DNA of 64,000 nucleotides from UBA7236 sp036734545 (GTDB lineage Bacteria; Bacteroidota; Bacteroidia; Chitinophagales; BACL12): NCBI GenBank assembly GCA_036734545.1, contig DAIMYJ010000001.1, positions 52,661 through 116,660 on the forward strand. The letters are read 5' to 3'. Made by a program: the position numbers and the translations under genes. This document shows positions 1 through 8,194 of this stretch, in pieces; positions within the stretch are counted from its first letter, which is position 1, and every line of letters starts with the position of its first letter. The notes beneath the pieces were generated by a model. That model had not been told where the DNA came from. It was given only the letters and a program-made list of their open reading frames with translations, and did no database searches.

Positions 1-258
1 GGCGTCCCCGGCCATGGCCAGTTCTGCGGACTGATGTATCACATGAAAGAGCTGCTCGCGGTCGTAGGCCATGACGGCAGCCTGTTTGAGTTGTTGTTCG
101 AAGAGCGGACTGCCCGTAAGGTGCATTTTGCGCGCCAGCAGGATGTGTATGGCCTGACAATAGGGATAGCGCTCGGCTATGACCTTCATATCCGACAAAG
201 GCACATCACCCAACTGAATGGGATCCTGGATCATCTTATGGAACTCTTCCGCGAACAT
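1..258 (-). CDS. Hypothetical protein, C-terminus cut by window edge
   Basis: The first 86 codons of a minus-strand gene that runs off the left edge. Its ATG shares one base with the stop of lptE (TAATG), so the two are translationally coupled. The visible part is soluble, with a motif of the form RYPYCQ near residue 28 and then a helical stretch rich in Leu, Ala and Gln. Bacteroidota genomes often carry a hypothetical protein with a YPYCQ-like start next to lptE, and I take this to be that family. No enzymatic motif is visible and the function is unknown. Confidence 0.75.
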   Translation of the reverse strand, partial: MFAEEFHKMIQDPIQLGDVPLSDMKVIAERYPYCQAIHILLARKMHLTGSPLFEQQLKQAAVMAYDREQLFHVIHQSAELAMAGDA

Positions 259-770
259 TACCAGTTTTGCGTCAGTTTCTGCAGAATATCATCTGCGATC
301 TGGGTCGACAAACGCGGAATGAGATCCGCCTCTGCCTGGTTCAAAGTTAAGCTGCTTTCGTAATCTTCAAAACGCATAAAATTCTGCGTCCAGTTCTCAG
401 CTTCATTCTTACGTGATATAAAGTCGACTTTTATCGTGATAGTCAATCTGTTAAGCGCTGTAGTCTCTGTGCCTGTGGGGGCAATCGGCGTGCTTTCATA
501 CCGCACGATCGCACCGCTCAGCTCCCAGTCGCCCCCCTGCGGGATCACGTCGAGGTTGGATTCCTGAAGGAATTTGTCCTTGAGCGCTTCGGTGAAGGTC
601 TGGCTCAGGGCGGGGGCCACCAATGCCGACTGATTGGGGAAATACTGGACGGTGATGGAGCGTACATCCGGCGGCACCTGTTGTCCGCTGAGCGACACCT
701 TACAGGTAGCTCCGGTAAGCAGGCCGATAGCCAGCAGGGCCATGGTGAAAAGGGATACCGTTCTATTCAT
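258..770 (-). CDS. lptE: LPS assembly lipoprotein LptE-like
   Basis: A 170-residue protein with a hydrophobic N-terminal signal (about residues 5-20) ending at Cys23, a plausible though non-ideal lipobox. The rest fits the Bacteroidota LptE family: a short beta-rich domain with 'VPPDVRSITVQYFPNQSA' near the start and a C-terminal helix. LptE is the outer-membrane lipoprotein that plugs LptD during lipopolysaccharide insertion. I chose the ATG at 770 because the frame upstream of it lies inside the sigma-54 regulator. The start overlaps the stop of that regulator by 8 bases and the stop overlaps the next gene by one base, so all three belong to one operon. Confidence 0.8.
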   Translation of the reverse strand: MNRTVSLFTMALLAIGLLTGATCKVSLSGQQVPPDVRSITVQYFPNQSALVAPALSQTFTEALKDKFLQESNLDVIPQGGDWELSGAIVRYESTPIAPTGTETTALNRLTITIKVDFISRKNEAENWTQNFMRFEDYESSLTLNQAEADLIPRLSTQIADDILQKLTQNW

Positions 771-2004
771 CAATATGATATTCCTTGATCTTGCGGTACA
801 GGGTGCGTTCTGAGATACCCAGGTCCAGCGCTGCATCCTTGCGTTTGCCTTTGTGCTTGGCGAGGGCCTTGAGGATGAGTTCTTTCTCCTTATCAATGAG
901 TGAAAGCGACTCCTCCACCTCTTCATGCGCATGCGAGCCGTTGTGCATGGGGGCGATGACCACCGGCTGTTTGGTAACGATCTCCGGCTGCAGCGTATGC
1001 TGGCGCGGCGCCATTTCCTGCAGGGCATCGGCCTCGAACAGTGCGTGCGACATGGACATATCCGTTTTCAGCTGATTGGCTTCAGCCATATTGAGCACGA
1101 ACTGTTTCAGGTCGTTGAGGTCCTGTTTCATGTCGAACAGCACTTTATACAGCAGTTCACGCTCCGTGATCTCAGTGCCCGCACCTTTTGCGCTGAGCAT
1201 GGGCAACATGGAGGAACGTGTTTGCGGAATGAATTGCGCCAGTTCTGCACCCGTTACCATTTTATCGGTAGCCAGAACGGAAACCTGTTCGGCAATATTT
1301 TTCAATTCGCGGATATTACCCGGCCAGGCGTAAGCGCTGAGCATGGCCACCGCATCGGCATCCAGTTGGATGGAGGGCGTTTTATAGCGCTCCGAAAAAT
1401 CGGAGGTGAACTTGCGGAACAGCAGGTGTATGTCGTCCTTTCTGTCGCGCAGCGACGGCACCGAAATCGGCACGGTGTTGAGGCGATAGAACAGGTCTTC
1501 CCTGAATTTCCCTTCGGCGATGTTGCGGTGGAGGTCGACATTGGTGGCCGCTACCACGCGCACATCTGTTTTTTGCACCTTGGAAGAGCCAACGCGAATG
1601 AATTCTCCGGCTTCGAGCACGCGGAGCAGGCGGGCCTGGGTACCGAGCGGCAACTCCCCTACCTCATCGAGGAAGATGGTGCCGCCGTTCACCGTTTCAA
1701 AATATCCCTTGCGGTCGTCGAGGGCATTGGTAAATGAGCCCTTTACGTGTCCGAACAGTTCTGAATCGATAGTGCCTTCCGGGATGGCACCGCAGTTCAC
1801 GGCGATGAATGGCCCGTGTTTGCGGGTGCTGTACTGATGGATGATCTGGGAAAAGATCTCCTTGCCCACCCCGCTTTCACCGGTAATGAGTACGGTGAGG
1901 TTGGTAGGGGCGACACGAGCGGCGATGCTGAGGGCATAATTAAGCCCGGGGGCATTGCCTATGATCCCGAAGCGCTGTTTTATGGATTGGATCTCGTCAG
2001 CCAT
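763..2004 (-). CDS. Sigma-54-dependent Fis-family transcriptional activator
   Basis: A 413-residue enhancer-binding protein that begins directly with the AAA+ domain and has no N-terminal receiver, GAF or PAS sensor. Walker A is GESGVGK (42-48), Walker B is GGTIFLDE (107-114), and the arginine-finger and WPGNIREL segments (about 228-234) are present. A Gln/Met-rich linker follows, then a Fis-type helix-turn-helix at about 375-410. The sigma-54-contacting loop, normally GAFTGA, reads GSFTNA (89-94). It drives sigma-54 RNA polymerase at unknown targets. It is the first gene of a run with lptE and the next gene (8-base overlap with lptE) and starts 11 bases after miaB. Confidence 0.9.
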   Translation of the reverse strand: MADEIQSIKQRFGIIGNAPGLNYALSIAARVAPTNLTVLITGESGVGKEIFSQIIHQYSTRKHGPFIAVNCGAIPEGTIDSELFGHVKGSFTNALDDRKGYFETVNGGTIFLDEVGELPLGTQARLLRVLEAGEFIRVGSSKVQKTDVRVVAATNVDLHRNIAEGKFREDLFYRLNTVPISVPSLRDRKDDIHLLFRKFTSDFSERYKTPSIQLDADAVAMLSAYAWPGNIRELKNIAEQVSVLATDKMVTGAELAQFIPQTRSSMLPMLSAKGAGTEITERELLYKVLFDMKQDLNDLKQFVLNMAEANQLKTDMSMSHALFEADALQEMAPRQHTLQPEIVTKQPVVIAPMHNGSHAHEEVEESLSLIDKEKELILKALAKHKGKRKDAALDLGISERTLYRKIKEYHIDE

Positions 2005-2015
2005 GCGATCTGTTT

Positions 2016-3461
2016 TTAAGGTAACACTTCCACCAGCTCACCGATCAGCGTTGCTGAGGTGGCCTGGTGCACTTTCACACGCACATATTGTCCCGGTTTA
2101 ACATCCACGGCCGGGAAAACGATCATCTTATTCTGGTCGTTGCGTCCGCACATATCATCAGCAGAGCGCTTGGATGGCTTTTCTACCAGCACGGTAAAGG
2201 TCTTGCCGATATCTTCCCGGTTGCGCTCCAGGGAATGCCTGGTTTGCAGGGCAATGATCTCATTCAGTCGCCTGATCTTGGCTTCATGCGGCACATCGTC
2301 GGCATATTTCCTGGCGGCGAGGGTGCCCGGCCTTTCGCTGTAAAAGAACATGTAAGCCATATCGTAGCGCACCAATTCCATCAGGCTGAGGGTATCCTGA
2401 TGCTCTTCCTCCGTTTCGCTGCAGAAACCGGCGATCACGTCGGTAGACAATCCGCAATCCGGCACGATGCGGCGGATAGCGGTGATGCGGTCGAGATACC
2501 ATTCGCGGTCATAGGTACGGTTCATCATTTCCAGCACACGTGAATTCCCCGACTGCACCGGCAGGTGGATATAGTTGCAGATATTCTCGAAAGCCGCCAT
2601 GGTATGCAGCACCTCATCCGTGATATCCTTGGGGTGCGAAGTGCTGAAACGCACGCGCAGCAAGGGGTTCACACCGGCCACGAGGGCCAGCAGTTCGGCG
2701 AAATGCACCACTTTCCCGGTCTCCGGGTTTTCCCATTTGTAGGAATCCACATTCTGACCGAGCAGGGTCACTTCGCGGTAGCCGCGTTCGAACAGTTCGC
2801 GGGCTTCGGCCACAATGGAAAAGGCGTTTCTGCTGCGTTCACGTCCGCGGGTGAAGGGCACCACGCAGAAGGAGCACATGTTATCACAGCCGCGCATGAT
2901 AGATATAAAGGCGCATACGCCATTGGAATCCAGGCGCAGCGGACTGATATCGCTATAGGTCTCTTCGCGGCTCAGCAAAACGTTCACGGCCTTGGAGCCG
3001 TCGTCCGCTGTCTGTACCAATTTTGGCAGGTCGCGGTAAGCATCCGGACCGCAAACGATGTCTACGAGTTTCTCTTCTTCCAGCAGGTCCGCTTTCAGTC
3101 GCTCGGCCATGCAGCCCAGCATGCCGATCAGGGCATCCGGCTTGCGTTTCTTCACTGCGCGGAGTTCCTTGAGACGGTTGCGCACACGCTGTTCGGCGTT
3201 ATCGCGGATGGCACAGGTATTCAGAAGGATCAGGTCTGCTTCATGGAAATCCTTGGTCAGCCCAAAGCCTTCCCCATGCAGGATGGAGGCTACGATCTCA
3301 GAGTCGGAGAAGTTCATCTGGCAGCCGTAGCTTTCGATGTAAAAACGCTTGCCCGCCACACTGCCTTCCAGCTGCTCGCTGCCCAGTGCCTCGCCCTGTC
3401 TGGATTCATCCAGTAACTTATGCTGTTCCAAACCCTCCAGGGTTGGATTATTATCGTACAT
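2016..3461 (-). CDS. miaB: tRNA-2-methylthio-N6-dimethylallyladenosine synthase MiaB
   Basis: A radical-SAM methylthiotransferase of 481 residues that adds a methylthio group to i6A37 of tRNAs. The N-terminal UPF0004 domain carries the three cysteines of the auxiliary cluster (about C47, C83, C117). The radical-SAM CxxxCxxC motif is C192-C196-C199. The C-terminus (about 415-480) is a TRAM RNA-binding domain. The first roughly 37 residues are an extension before the conserved 'YIESYGCQMN'. It is the first gene of the minus-strand run into the sigma-54 regulator and lptE, with a matching -7 promoter box at 3480-3487. Confidence 0.95.
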   Translation of the reverse strand: MYDNNPTLEGLEQHKLLDESRQGEALGSEQLEGSVAGKRFYIESYGCQMNFSDSEIVASILHGEGFGLTKDFHEADLILLNTCAIRDNAEQRVRNRLKELRAVKKRKPDALIGMLGCMAERLKADLLEEEKLVDIVCGPDAYRDLPKLVQTADDGSKAVNVLLSREETYSDISPLRLDSNGVCAFISIMRGCDNMCSFCVVPFTRGRERSRNAFSIVAEARELFERGYREVTLLGQNVDSYKWENPETGKVVHFAELLALVAGVNPLLRVRFSTSHPKDITDEVLHTMAAFENICNYIHLPVQSGNSRVLEMMNRTYDREWYLDRITAIRRIVPDCGLSTDVIAGFCSETEEEHQDTLSLMELVRYDMAYMFFYSERPGTLAARKYADDVPHEAKIRRLNEIIALQTRHSLERNREDIGKTFTVLVEKPSKRSADDMCGRNDQNKMIVFPAVDVKPGQYVRVKVHQATSATLIGELVEVLP

Positions 3462-3468
3462 TTCTGCT

Positions 3469-3476
3469 TAAGTTTG
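3469..3476 (+). promoter_or_regulatory. -7 promoter box (TAAGTTTG)
   Basis: Exact match to the Bacteroidota consensus TAnnTTTG, 42 bases before the GT39-like gene at 3519. It lies almost on top of the minus-strand box for miaB, making a compact divergent promoter. Confidence 0.5.
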
Positions 3477-3479
3477 ATG

Positions 3480-3487
3480 CAAATTTA
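3480..3487 (-). promoter_or_regulatory. -7 promoter box (TAAATTTG) for miaB
   Basis: Exact TAnnTTTG on the minus strand, 18 bases upstream of the miaB start codon at 3461. Confidence 0.55.
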
Positions 3488-3518
3488 CAAAATAAACTGA
3501 CATCTTGTCACACTTTTG

Positions 3519-4994
3519 ATGGCCGAACAGGATCAAAAACTTGCTGCAGGACCGGTATTTTCCGGTTTATTATGGTCACCGGCCACCTGGATGCGTGCAG
3601 CCCTGCTTTTCACCGGCCTTTTTACCCTGTTGCTGTTGCATTTACCATTCTATGGCGACCAGGCCACCCTGGTGAGCGCCCCTGCCCTCTTCTATTACGA
3701 GGACGGATTTAGCCGCCTGATATTGCCTGATGCGCTGGCCACCGGGCATCCCCCGCTGTACGCGCTTTGGATAGCCTTGTTATGGACCGTTTTTGGAAAA
3801 AGCCTCGCCATCGTGCATATCTGGACCGGCATCTGTGTGATCTTCCTGTTGGTGCAGGTCAATCGCCTCGCAGCACTTTACCTGCCTGACCCTGCGCGAG
3901 CCCTCATGCTGCTGCTGGTATTGTGCTACCCGGTATTATGGGCGCAGGCGGCCGGCATGAGCGCTGATGTGCTCATTACAGCGCTGGTGTTATATGGTTT
4001 CAGATGCATTACAGAAGACCGCAGAGCTATGCTGGGCGTCACTTTGGCCCTGTTGCCGCTGCTGAGCCTGCGCGGATGGATATGGGTGTTCGGGCTGGGA
4101 CTCGTGACGCTCTATCACCATCGGGCATCAGGGAGAGCGCTGCTCCGGTATGCGCCGGTGTTCCTGCTGGCATGCCTGCCCGTGGGCCTGTATTTCTGGC
4201 TGCAATTTCGTGCTGCCGGTTGGTTCCTGATGCCTCCGCACGGCAACTGGTCGGAACACCGATCGCTCACGGATGGCCGTTTGCTGGCGGGCAAATCCTT
4301 TGAGTTCGCTTTGCGCTGTATTGAATTTGGGGTAATGATCCCCGCGATATTGGTGGCCACCCGGCTCCGGCACCACCTGAAAGTTCTGAAAGTGCGCACG
4401 GCTGCTGTCGGCATGATCGCAGCGTTCATCGCCATAGGTGTTTTCACCCTGCCCTTCCGAGGCCCGATCCTTATCCGCTATCTGCTGCCTTTGCACATTT
4501 TGATATTGCTTCTGGCCAGTAACGTGCTAACAGGATCTCTTTCTGCGCGCTGGCGGAACATCTGCCTGGCCGCGACCATACTGATGATGCTTGGGAGTCA
4601 CTTTTATGCCTATCCGCAAATGCGGCGTTCGGTGTTCGAATACAGCTGGGGCGATGGCAGTCTGGCGCATCTCGGATATTTCAGCTATCGCGCTGAGGCC
4701 GCAGCGTTCCTTGAGGAGCAGGGCATCCCGAAAGACAGTGTGTATACGTCCTTTCCCGAATACAAGTCGTTTGCCCTAACCGATCTGACTGACGACACGA
4801 TCGGTTATCGCAATATGGATACCCAATCGATAGCGACATTGCCCTATGTGATCTATGCGAACAATATGAACATGGTCACCCACGACATGCTTCAAACCCT
4901 GGAGCGCACCCATACACCGCTGTTTGAGCGCAAGGGATATCCACTGCATTACACAGTATACAGAAGACGCACCGCTGCAGAAATGCAGAATTGA
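3519..4994 (+). CDS. GT39/ArnT-like membrane glycosyltransferase (GT-C fold)
   Basis: A 491-residue multipass membrane protein with about 10-12 hydrophobic helices. The first helix (about residues 28-42) is followed by a periplasmic loop with an acidic motif (YGDQ, then YYEDGF) and a GHPPLY motif, an arrangement typical of GT-C glycosyltransferases that take polyprenyl-phosphate sugars. The last 110 or so residues form a soluble tail. The ATG at 3519 is used; a TTG at 3516 would add one residue. It stands alone between miaB (divergent) and lepB. The substrate cannot be read from sequence. Confidence 0.65.
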   Translation: MAEQDQKLAAGPVFSGLLWSPATWMRAALLFTGLFTLLLLHLPFYGDQATLVSAPALFYYEDGFSRLILPDALATGHPPLYALWIALLWTVFGKSLAIVHIWTGICVIFLLVQVNRLAALYLPDPARALMLLLVLCYPVLWAQAAGMSADVLITALVLYGFRCITEDRRAMLGVTLALLPLLSLRGWIWVFGLGLVTLYHHRASGRALLRYAPVFLLACLPVGLYFWLQFRAAGWFLMPPHGNWSEHRSLTDGRLLAGKSFEFALRCIEFGVMIPAILVATRLRHHLKVLKVRTAAVGMIAAFIAIGVFTLPFRGPILIRYLLPLHILILLLASNVLTGSLSARWRNICLAATILMMLGSHFYAYPQMRRSVFEYSWGDGSLAHLGYFSYRAEAAAFLEEQGIPKDSVYTSFPEYKSFALTDLTDDTIGYRNMDTQSIATLPYVIYANNMNMVTHDMLQTLERTHTPLFERKGYPLHYTVYRRRTAAEMQN

Positions 4995-5046
4995 CCACTC
5001 AGGCGTTATACTCATCCGGCAAAACAGGCTATTCGTCGAAATCCCA

Positions 5047-5054
5047 TAGTTTTG
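5047..5054 (+). promoter_or_regulatory. -7 promoter box (TAGTTTTG) for lepB
   Basis: Exact TAnnTTTG, 37 bases before the lepB ATG. Its last bases overlap the palindrome TTGTGCACAA at 5052-5061, so a protein bound there would cover the transcription start. Confidence 0.6.
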
Positions 5055-5061
5055 TGCACAA
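5052..5061. promoter_or_regulatory. Palindrome TTGTGCACAA, candidate operator
   Basis: A perfect 10-base palindrome that overlaps the predicted lepB -7 box. The same sequence recurs exactly at 26791 and 35313, also between genes. The 14-mer at 5051-5064 is identical to the minus strand of 35310-35323. The position over the start site would suit a repressor. The binding protein is unknown. Confidence 0.4.
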
Positions 5062-5091
5062 GAGCACCCTTTCTTTACATAAACTTTTTAC

Positions 5092-6708
5092 ATGGAGACC
5101 ATTATCCCGGTTGGTTATTGGATATTTTTCATTTTTACGATCGTAGGCACATTTGCCGGACTCTACCGGATGTTTGAAAAAGCCGGAGAAGCCGGATGGA
5201 AGGCACTGGTTCCGGTGTACAATGCGTGGATATGCACCAAGATCACCGGAAAAAGTATCTGGTGGTTCGTGATGTTGCTGATTCCTGTGCTCAACGTAGT
5301 GGTTTGGTTGCTGATGGCGAATGAGTTATCCAAAGTATTCGGCCGTGAATCTTTCTGGGCCTATGTCGCCAGCATGATGATCCCTTACGTGTATTTCCCT
5401 ATGCTGGGCTTTGATAATGATGTGCGTTATGTAGGTCCGCATAAAAATGTGCAGCGCAAAAGCGCCGGTCGCGAATGGGCTGATGCCATCGCTTTTGCCG
5501 TAGTTGCTGCTACGCTTATCCGCACCTTTTTCTTCGAGGCGTATACCATCCCCACCACATCCATGGAAAGCACGCTGAAAGCGGGCGATTTTCTGTTCGT
5601 GAGCAAGTTCCATTACGGTGCGCGTTTCCCGATCACACCGCTGGCATTCCCGTTTGCGCATCATACGATGCCGGTACTCGGCACCAAAGCATATTCAGAT
5701 GCCGTTCAGATGCCTTATATGCGTTTCCGCGGTCTGGAAGACATCAGCAGGAACAGCAATGTGGTGTTCAACTTTCCGGCGGGTGATACAGTATTCCTGC
5801 CCAATCAGCAAAACAGTTATTATTCGCTGGTGATGAACGATGCGGAGATGATGCGCAATTACGACCGCCAGAACAAACAGCCGGAGAAACCTTTCAGCTA
5901 TTACTACAATCAAATGCGTGCGCGTTATGAAGCCAGCGGCGAACTGGCTTATCGTCCGGTGGACAAGCGCGATAACTATATCAAGCGTTGCGTGGGTTTG
6001 CCCGGTGATTCACTGAGCATTTCAGACGGCATTTTATACATCAACGGAAAGCGTGCTTACGTTGCGCCTGATCAACAGAAGTCCTATGACATCACTTTCA
6101 GTGAGCGCGTGAATGTGCAGTCGGCCATTAATATCCTGCTGGACATGGAACTCAACCCGATGGATTTTGAAGATACCGCGATGGTCGCGAATCAGGTGGT
6201 GGTTACTGCCAACATGAACATCGCCAATGCCAAAGCGCTGGAGGCCAATCCCAGCGTGCAGAGTGTTACCCTGAATCATTTCGATCGCTTGCGGTATGGA
6301 TACATCGGCATCTTCCCGAACAACCCGAAAGTGATGCCCAGTTCGATCGATGATTTCAGTCCCATCTGGATCCCGAAGAAAGGCGCCACCGTGGCGATCA
6401 CGCCGGAAAGTTATTTTCATTACCGGCGCATCATAGAAGTATATGAGCACAACACGGTGACCCACGATAAGCAGGGCCGTCCGTATATTGATGGCAAGCT
6501 GCTCACCGAGTATACCTTCAAACAAAATTATTACTGGATGATGGGCGACAACCGCCACCGCTCTTACGACTCCCGTTACTGGGGATATGTTCCTGAAGAT
6601 CATATCGTAGGCAAGCCCGTACTGGTATGGTTCAGCTGGGACAAAACAAAACCGCTGGGCGAACGTATCCGCGACATACGCTGGGAGAGAATGATGCGTT
6701 TTATGTAA
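5092..6708 (+). CDS. lepB: Signal peptidase I with N-terminal DUF5684-like membrane domain
   Basis: A 538-residue S26-family peptidase that removes signal peptides at the outer face of the inner membrane. The first ~115 residues form a separate hydrophobic domain with several membrane segments, resembling DUF5684. A further membrane segment (about 131-148) then leads into the catalytic domain. The catalytic Ser is S157 in TTSMES and the catalytic Lys is K298 in YIKRCVGLPGD; the GDN motif is at 485-487. There are long insertions between the boxes (about 190-290 and 330-430), common in Bacteroidota enzymes. The protein is far longer than the roughly 320 residues of E. coli LepB. A lipoprotein gene follows one base after the stop. 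Confidence 0.92.
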   Translation: METIIPVGYWIFFIFTIVGTFAGLYRMFEKAGEAGWKALVPVYNAWICTKITGKSIWWFVMLLIPVLNVVVWLLMANELSKVFGRESFWAYVASMMIPYVYFPMLGFDNDVRYVGPHKNVQRKSAGREWADAIAFAVVAATLIRTFFFEAYTIPTTSMESTLKAGDFLFVSKFHYGARFPITPLAFPFAHHTMPVLGTKAYSDAVQMPYMRFRGLEDISRNSNVVFNFPAGDTVFLPNQQNSYYSLVMNDAEMMRNYDRQNKQPEKPFSYYYNQMRARYEASGELAYRPVDKRDNYIKRCVGLPGDSLSISDGILYINGKRAYVAPDQQKSYDITFSERVNVQSAINILLDMELNPMDFEDTAMVANQVVVTANMNIANAKALEANPSVQSVTLNHFDRLRYGYIGIFPNNPKVMPSSIDDFSPIWIPKKGATVAITPESYFHYRRIIEVYEHNTVTHDKQGRPYIDGKLLTEYTFKQNYYWMMGDNRHRSYDSRYWGYVPEDHIVGKPVLVWFSWDKTKPLGERIRDIRWERMMRFM

Positions 6709-6709
6709 T

Positions 6710-7267
6710 ATGCGAACATTATCTGTCCTACTCCTGAGTATACTCTTTCTGACGGCTGCCGGATGCGCAGAGCGCAGTGCCGAGAGTGAGCAGACGGAAA
6801 CGGCTGTCACCGACGATCCTGCTGAGCAGGAAATTCCTGCAGACGAGCAACACGAAGCCGATTACACCGATGCGAATGGCGCCCGGCAGGTGCACAACGA
6901 GCGGTATGGATTTGACTTTGTGATACCCGCACAATATCAGGCAATAGATAAAAGCAATAATGGCGACGGCTATTTTATTGAGACCGGCGACAAGGGTACG
7001 GATATCCGCATTTATGGTGAGAACATCGCCGACAACACCGTTGCCGCTGAGATGGCATTATCTGCGTGCGAGCGCACCGAAAAATTCCGGTTTGACAACG
7101 GTTATCCCGGATTAAAATGTTATCAGGGCGATGATGTATATTACTATTACGATACACCCAGGTTGCGTATCACTTTATATGTAAATGCCTCCGATGCATG
7201 GATGCAGCGCAATGCTGCGGTCATTCAATCTATTGCCGGCAGTATTCGCGCAGGTGCGCCCATGTGA
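6710..7267 (+). CDS. Putative lipoprotein of unknown function
   Basis: A 185-residue protein with a lipoprotein signal: hydrophobic stretch and lipobox LTAAGC with Cys19. An acidic low-complexity linker follows (about 23-50), then a compact domain starting near 'YGFDFVIPAQYQ'. That phrase resembles small periplasmic domains that follow acid linkers in other lipoproteins, but I cannot name a family. The mature protein has two cysteines (about 113 and 128). It begins one base after the lepB stop and is probably cotranscribed with it; it converges on the next gene. Confidence 0.75.
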   Translation: MRTLSVLLLSILFLTAAGCAERSAESEQTETAVTDDPAEQEIPADEQHEADYTDANGARQVHNERYGFDFVIPAQYQAIDKSNNGDGYFIETGDKGTDIRIYGENIADNTVAAEMALSACERTEKFRFDNGYPGLKCYQGDDVYYYYDTPRLRITLYVNASDAWMQRNAAVIQSIAGSIRAGAPM

Positions 7268-7274
7268 CCTGCCA

Positions 7275-7637
7275 TTATTTGCCGGCATCGCGTGCGCCGG
7301 CCATCACGTAATACATGATCTTCTGACGCGTGGAATCGGCCACGGATATTTTATCTGCCATTACCGGATATATCGTATTCCATTCGGCAATGGTGAATTC
7401 CTTCGGCATATGCAGATAGTGACAGGTAGCGCAATACTGCGTGTAGAGGGTACGCCCCTCTTCCAAACCCGACACTGTTACCGGAGCGGCATATTTTTCG
7501 GCAGCCCATGCGGCGTGCGCATTGGACGGCTGATAGAGTTGTGGTGCGCAACCGGTAATGGGTGCATAAGCGATGGCCATGAGGATGAGACCCGCACGTA
7601 GCGCGTACTGGAGGTGTAGCAACTGAAGTATTTTCAT
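7275..7637 (-). CDS. Small mono-haem c-type cytochrome lipoprotein
   Basis: A 120-residue exported protein. A hydrophobic N-terminal segment ends in a lipobox-like ITGC (Cys at about residue 30). One haem-attachment motif, CATCH, lies about residue 70, followed by a Met-rich helix (Met residues in HMPKEF and PVMADK could supply the sixth ligand). This is a single-domain c-type cytochrome fold, probably anchored in the periplasm. It is monocistronic, convergent with the lipoprotein before it and divergent from rlmH. Redox partners are not evident. Maturation would need a Ccm-type system; ccmE and ccmF are at 43-46 kb. Confidence 0.75.
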   Translation of the reverse strand: MKILQLLHLQYALRAGLILMAIAYAPITGCAPQLYQPSNAHAAWAAEKYAAPVTVSGLEEGRTLYTQYCATCHYLHMPKEFTIAEWNTIYPVMADKISVADSTRQKIMYYVMAGARDAGK

Positions 7638-7716
7638 ATTTCTGTGAGATCGATAGAAAAGTTAAAAATACGATATCTGCAGCATTCCATTTTCTCCCCA
7701 AAGCCATACCAATCCT

Positions 7717-7724
7717 TATCTTTA
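7717..7724 (+). promoter_or_regulatory. -7-like box (TATCTTTA) before rlmH
   Basis: One mismatch to TAnnTTTG (last base). It ends only 6 bases before the rlmH ATG, so the transcript would be leaderless or nearly so. Confidence 0.45.
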
Positions 7725-7730
7725 CCCTTG

Positions 7731-8192
7731 ATGCAGATCGTTTTCATCAGCGTTGGCAAAACCACGGAGGCATACCTGAAAGAGCCTTGTGCGATGTATA
7801 CCAAGCGCATACAGCGGTATACCATCTTCGCGTGGAAGGAGACAGCCGATGTGCGCGCATTACCGCCTGAGGAGATGCAGTTGCGCGAGGCAGAGCTGGT
7901 GAAGAAATGGCTGGAGCCGGGCGACCAGGTGGTTTTGCTGGATGAGCGCGGCAAGGGATATACCTCGGCCGGTTTTGCGCAATATTTGGATAAAAAGCAG
8001 ATCGCCAATGTAAAACGACTGGTATTTGTGCTGGGTGGTGCACACGGTTTCGCGCCATCATTATATGCCCTTGCGCAGGATCAGTTGCGCTTATCGGAAA
8101 TGACCTTCCCGCATCAAATGGTGCGACTGATATTTCTGGAGCAGTTGTATCGCGCATTCACCATTCTGCATCACGAACCTTATCATCACTGA
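7731..8192 (+). CDS. rlmH: 23S rRNA (pseudouridine1915-N3)-methyltransferase RlmH
   Basis: A 153-residue SPOUT methyltransferase that methylates pseudouridine 1915 in helix 69 of 23S rRNA. Length and motifs match the family: 'LLDERGKGYTS' in the middle, the knot segment 'FVLGGAHGF' with the SAM-binding glycines, then 'LRLSEMTFPHQMVR' and the C-terminal 'EPYHH' end. I start at the ATG at 7731, since the family begins with 'MQIVFISVGKT'; the frame is open upstream. The rhomboid gene follows 2 bases later and threonine aldolase overlaps that, giving a three-gene operon. Confidence 0.95.
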   Translation: MQIVFISVGKTTEAYLKEPCAMYTKRIQRYTIFAWKETADVRALPPEEMQLREAELVKKWLEPGDQVVLLDERGKGYTSAGFAQYLDKKQIANVKRLVFVLGGAHGFAPSLYALAQDQLRLSEMTFPHQMVRLIFLEQLYRAFTILHHEPYHH

Positions 8193-8194
8193 CC

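Noticed and set aside
2565..3416. 283-codon plus-strand frame opposite miaB
   Set aside because: miaB carries the radical-SAM cysteines in the right spacing; the plus frame is a shadow.
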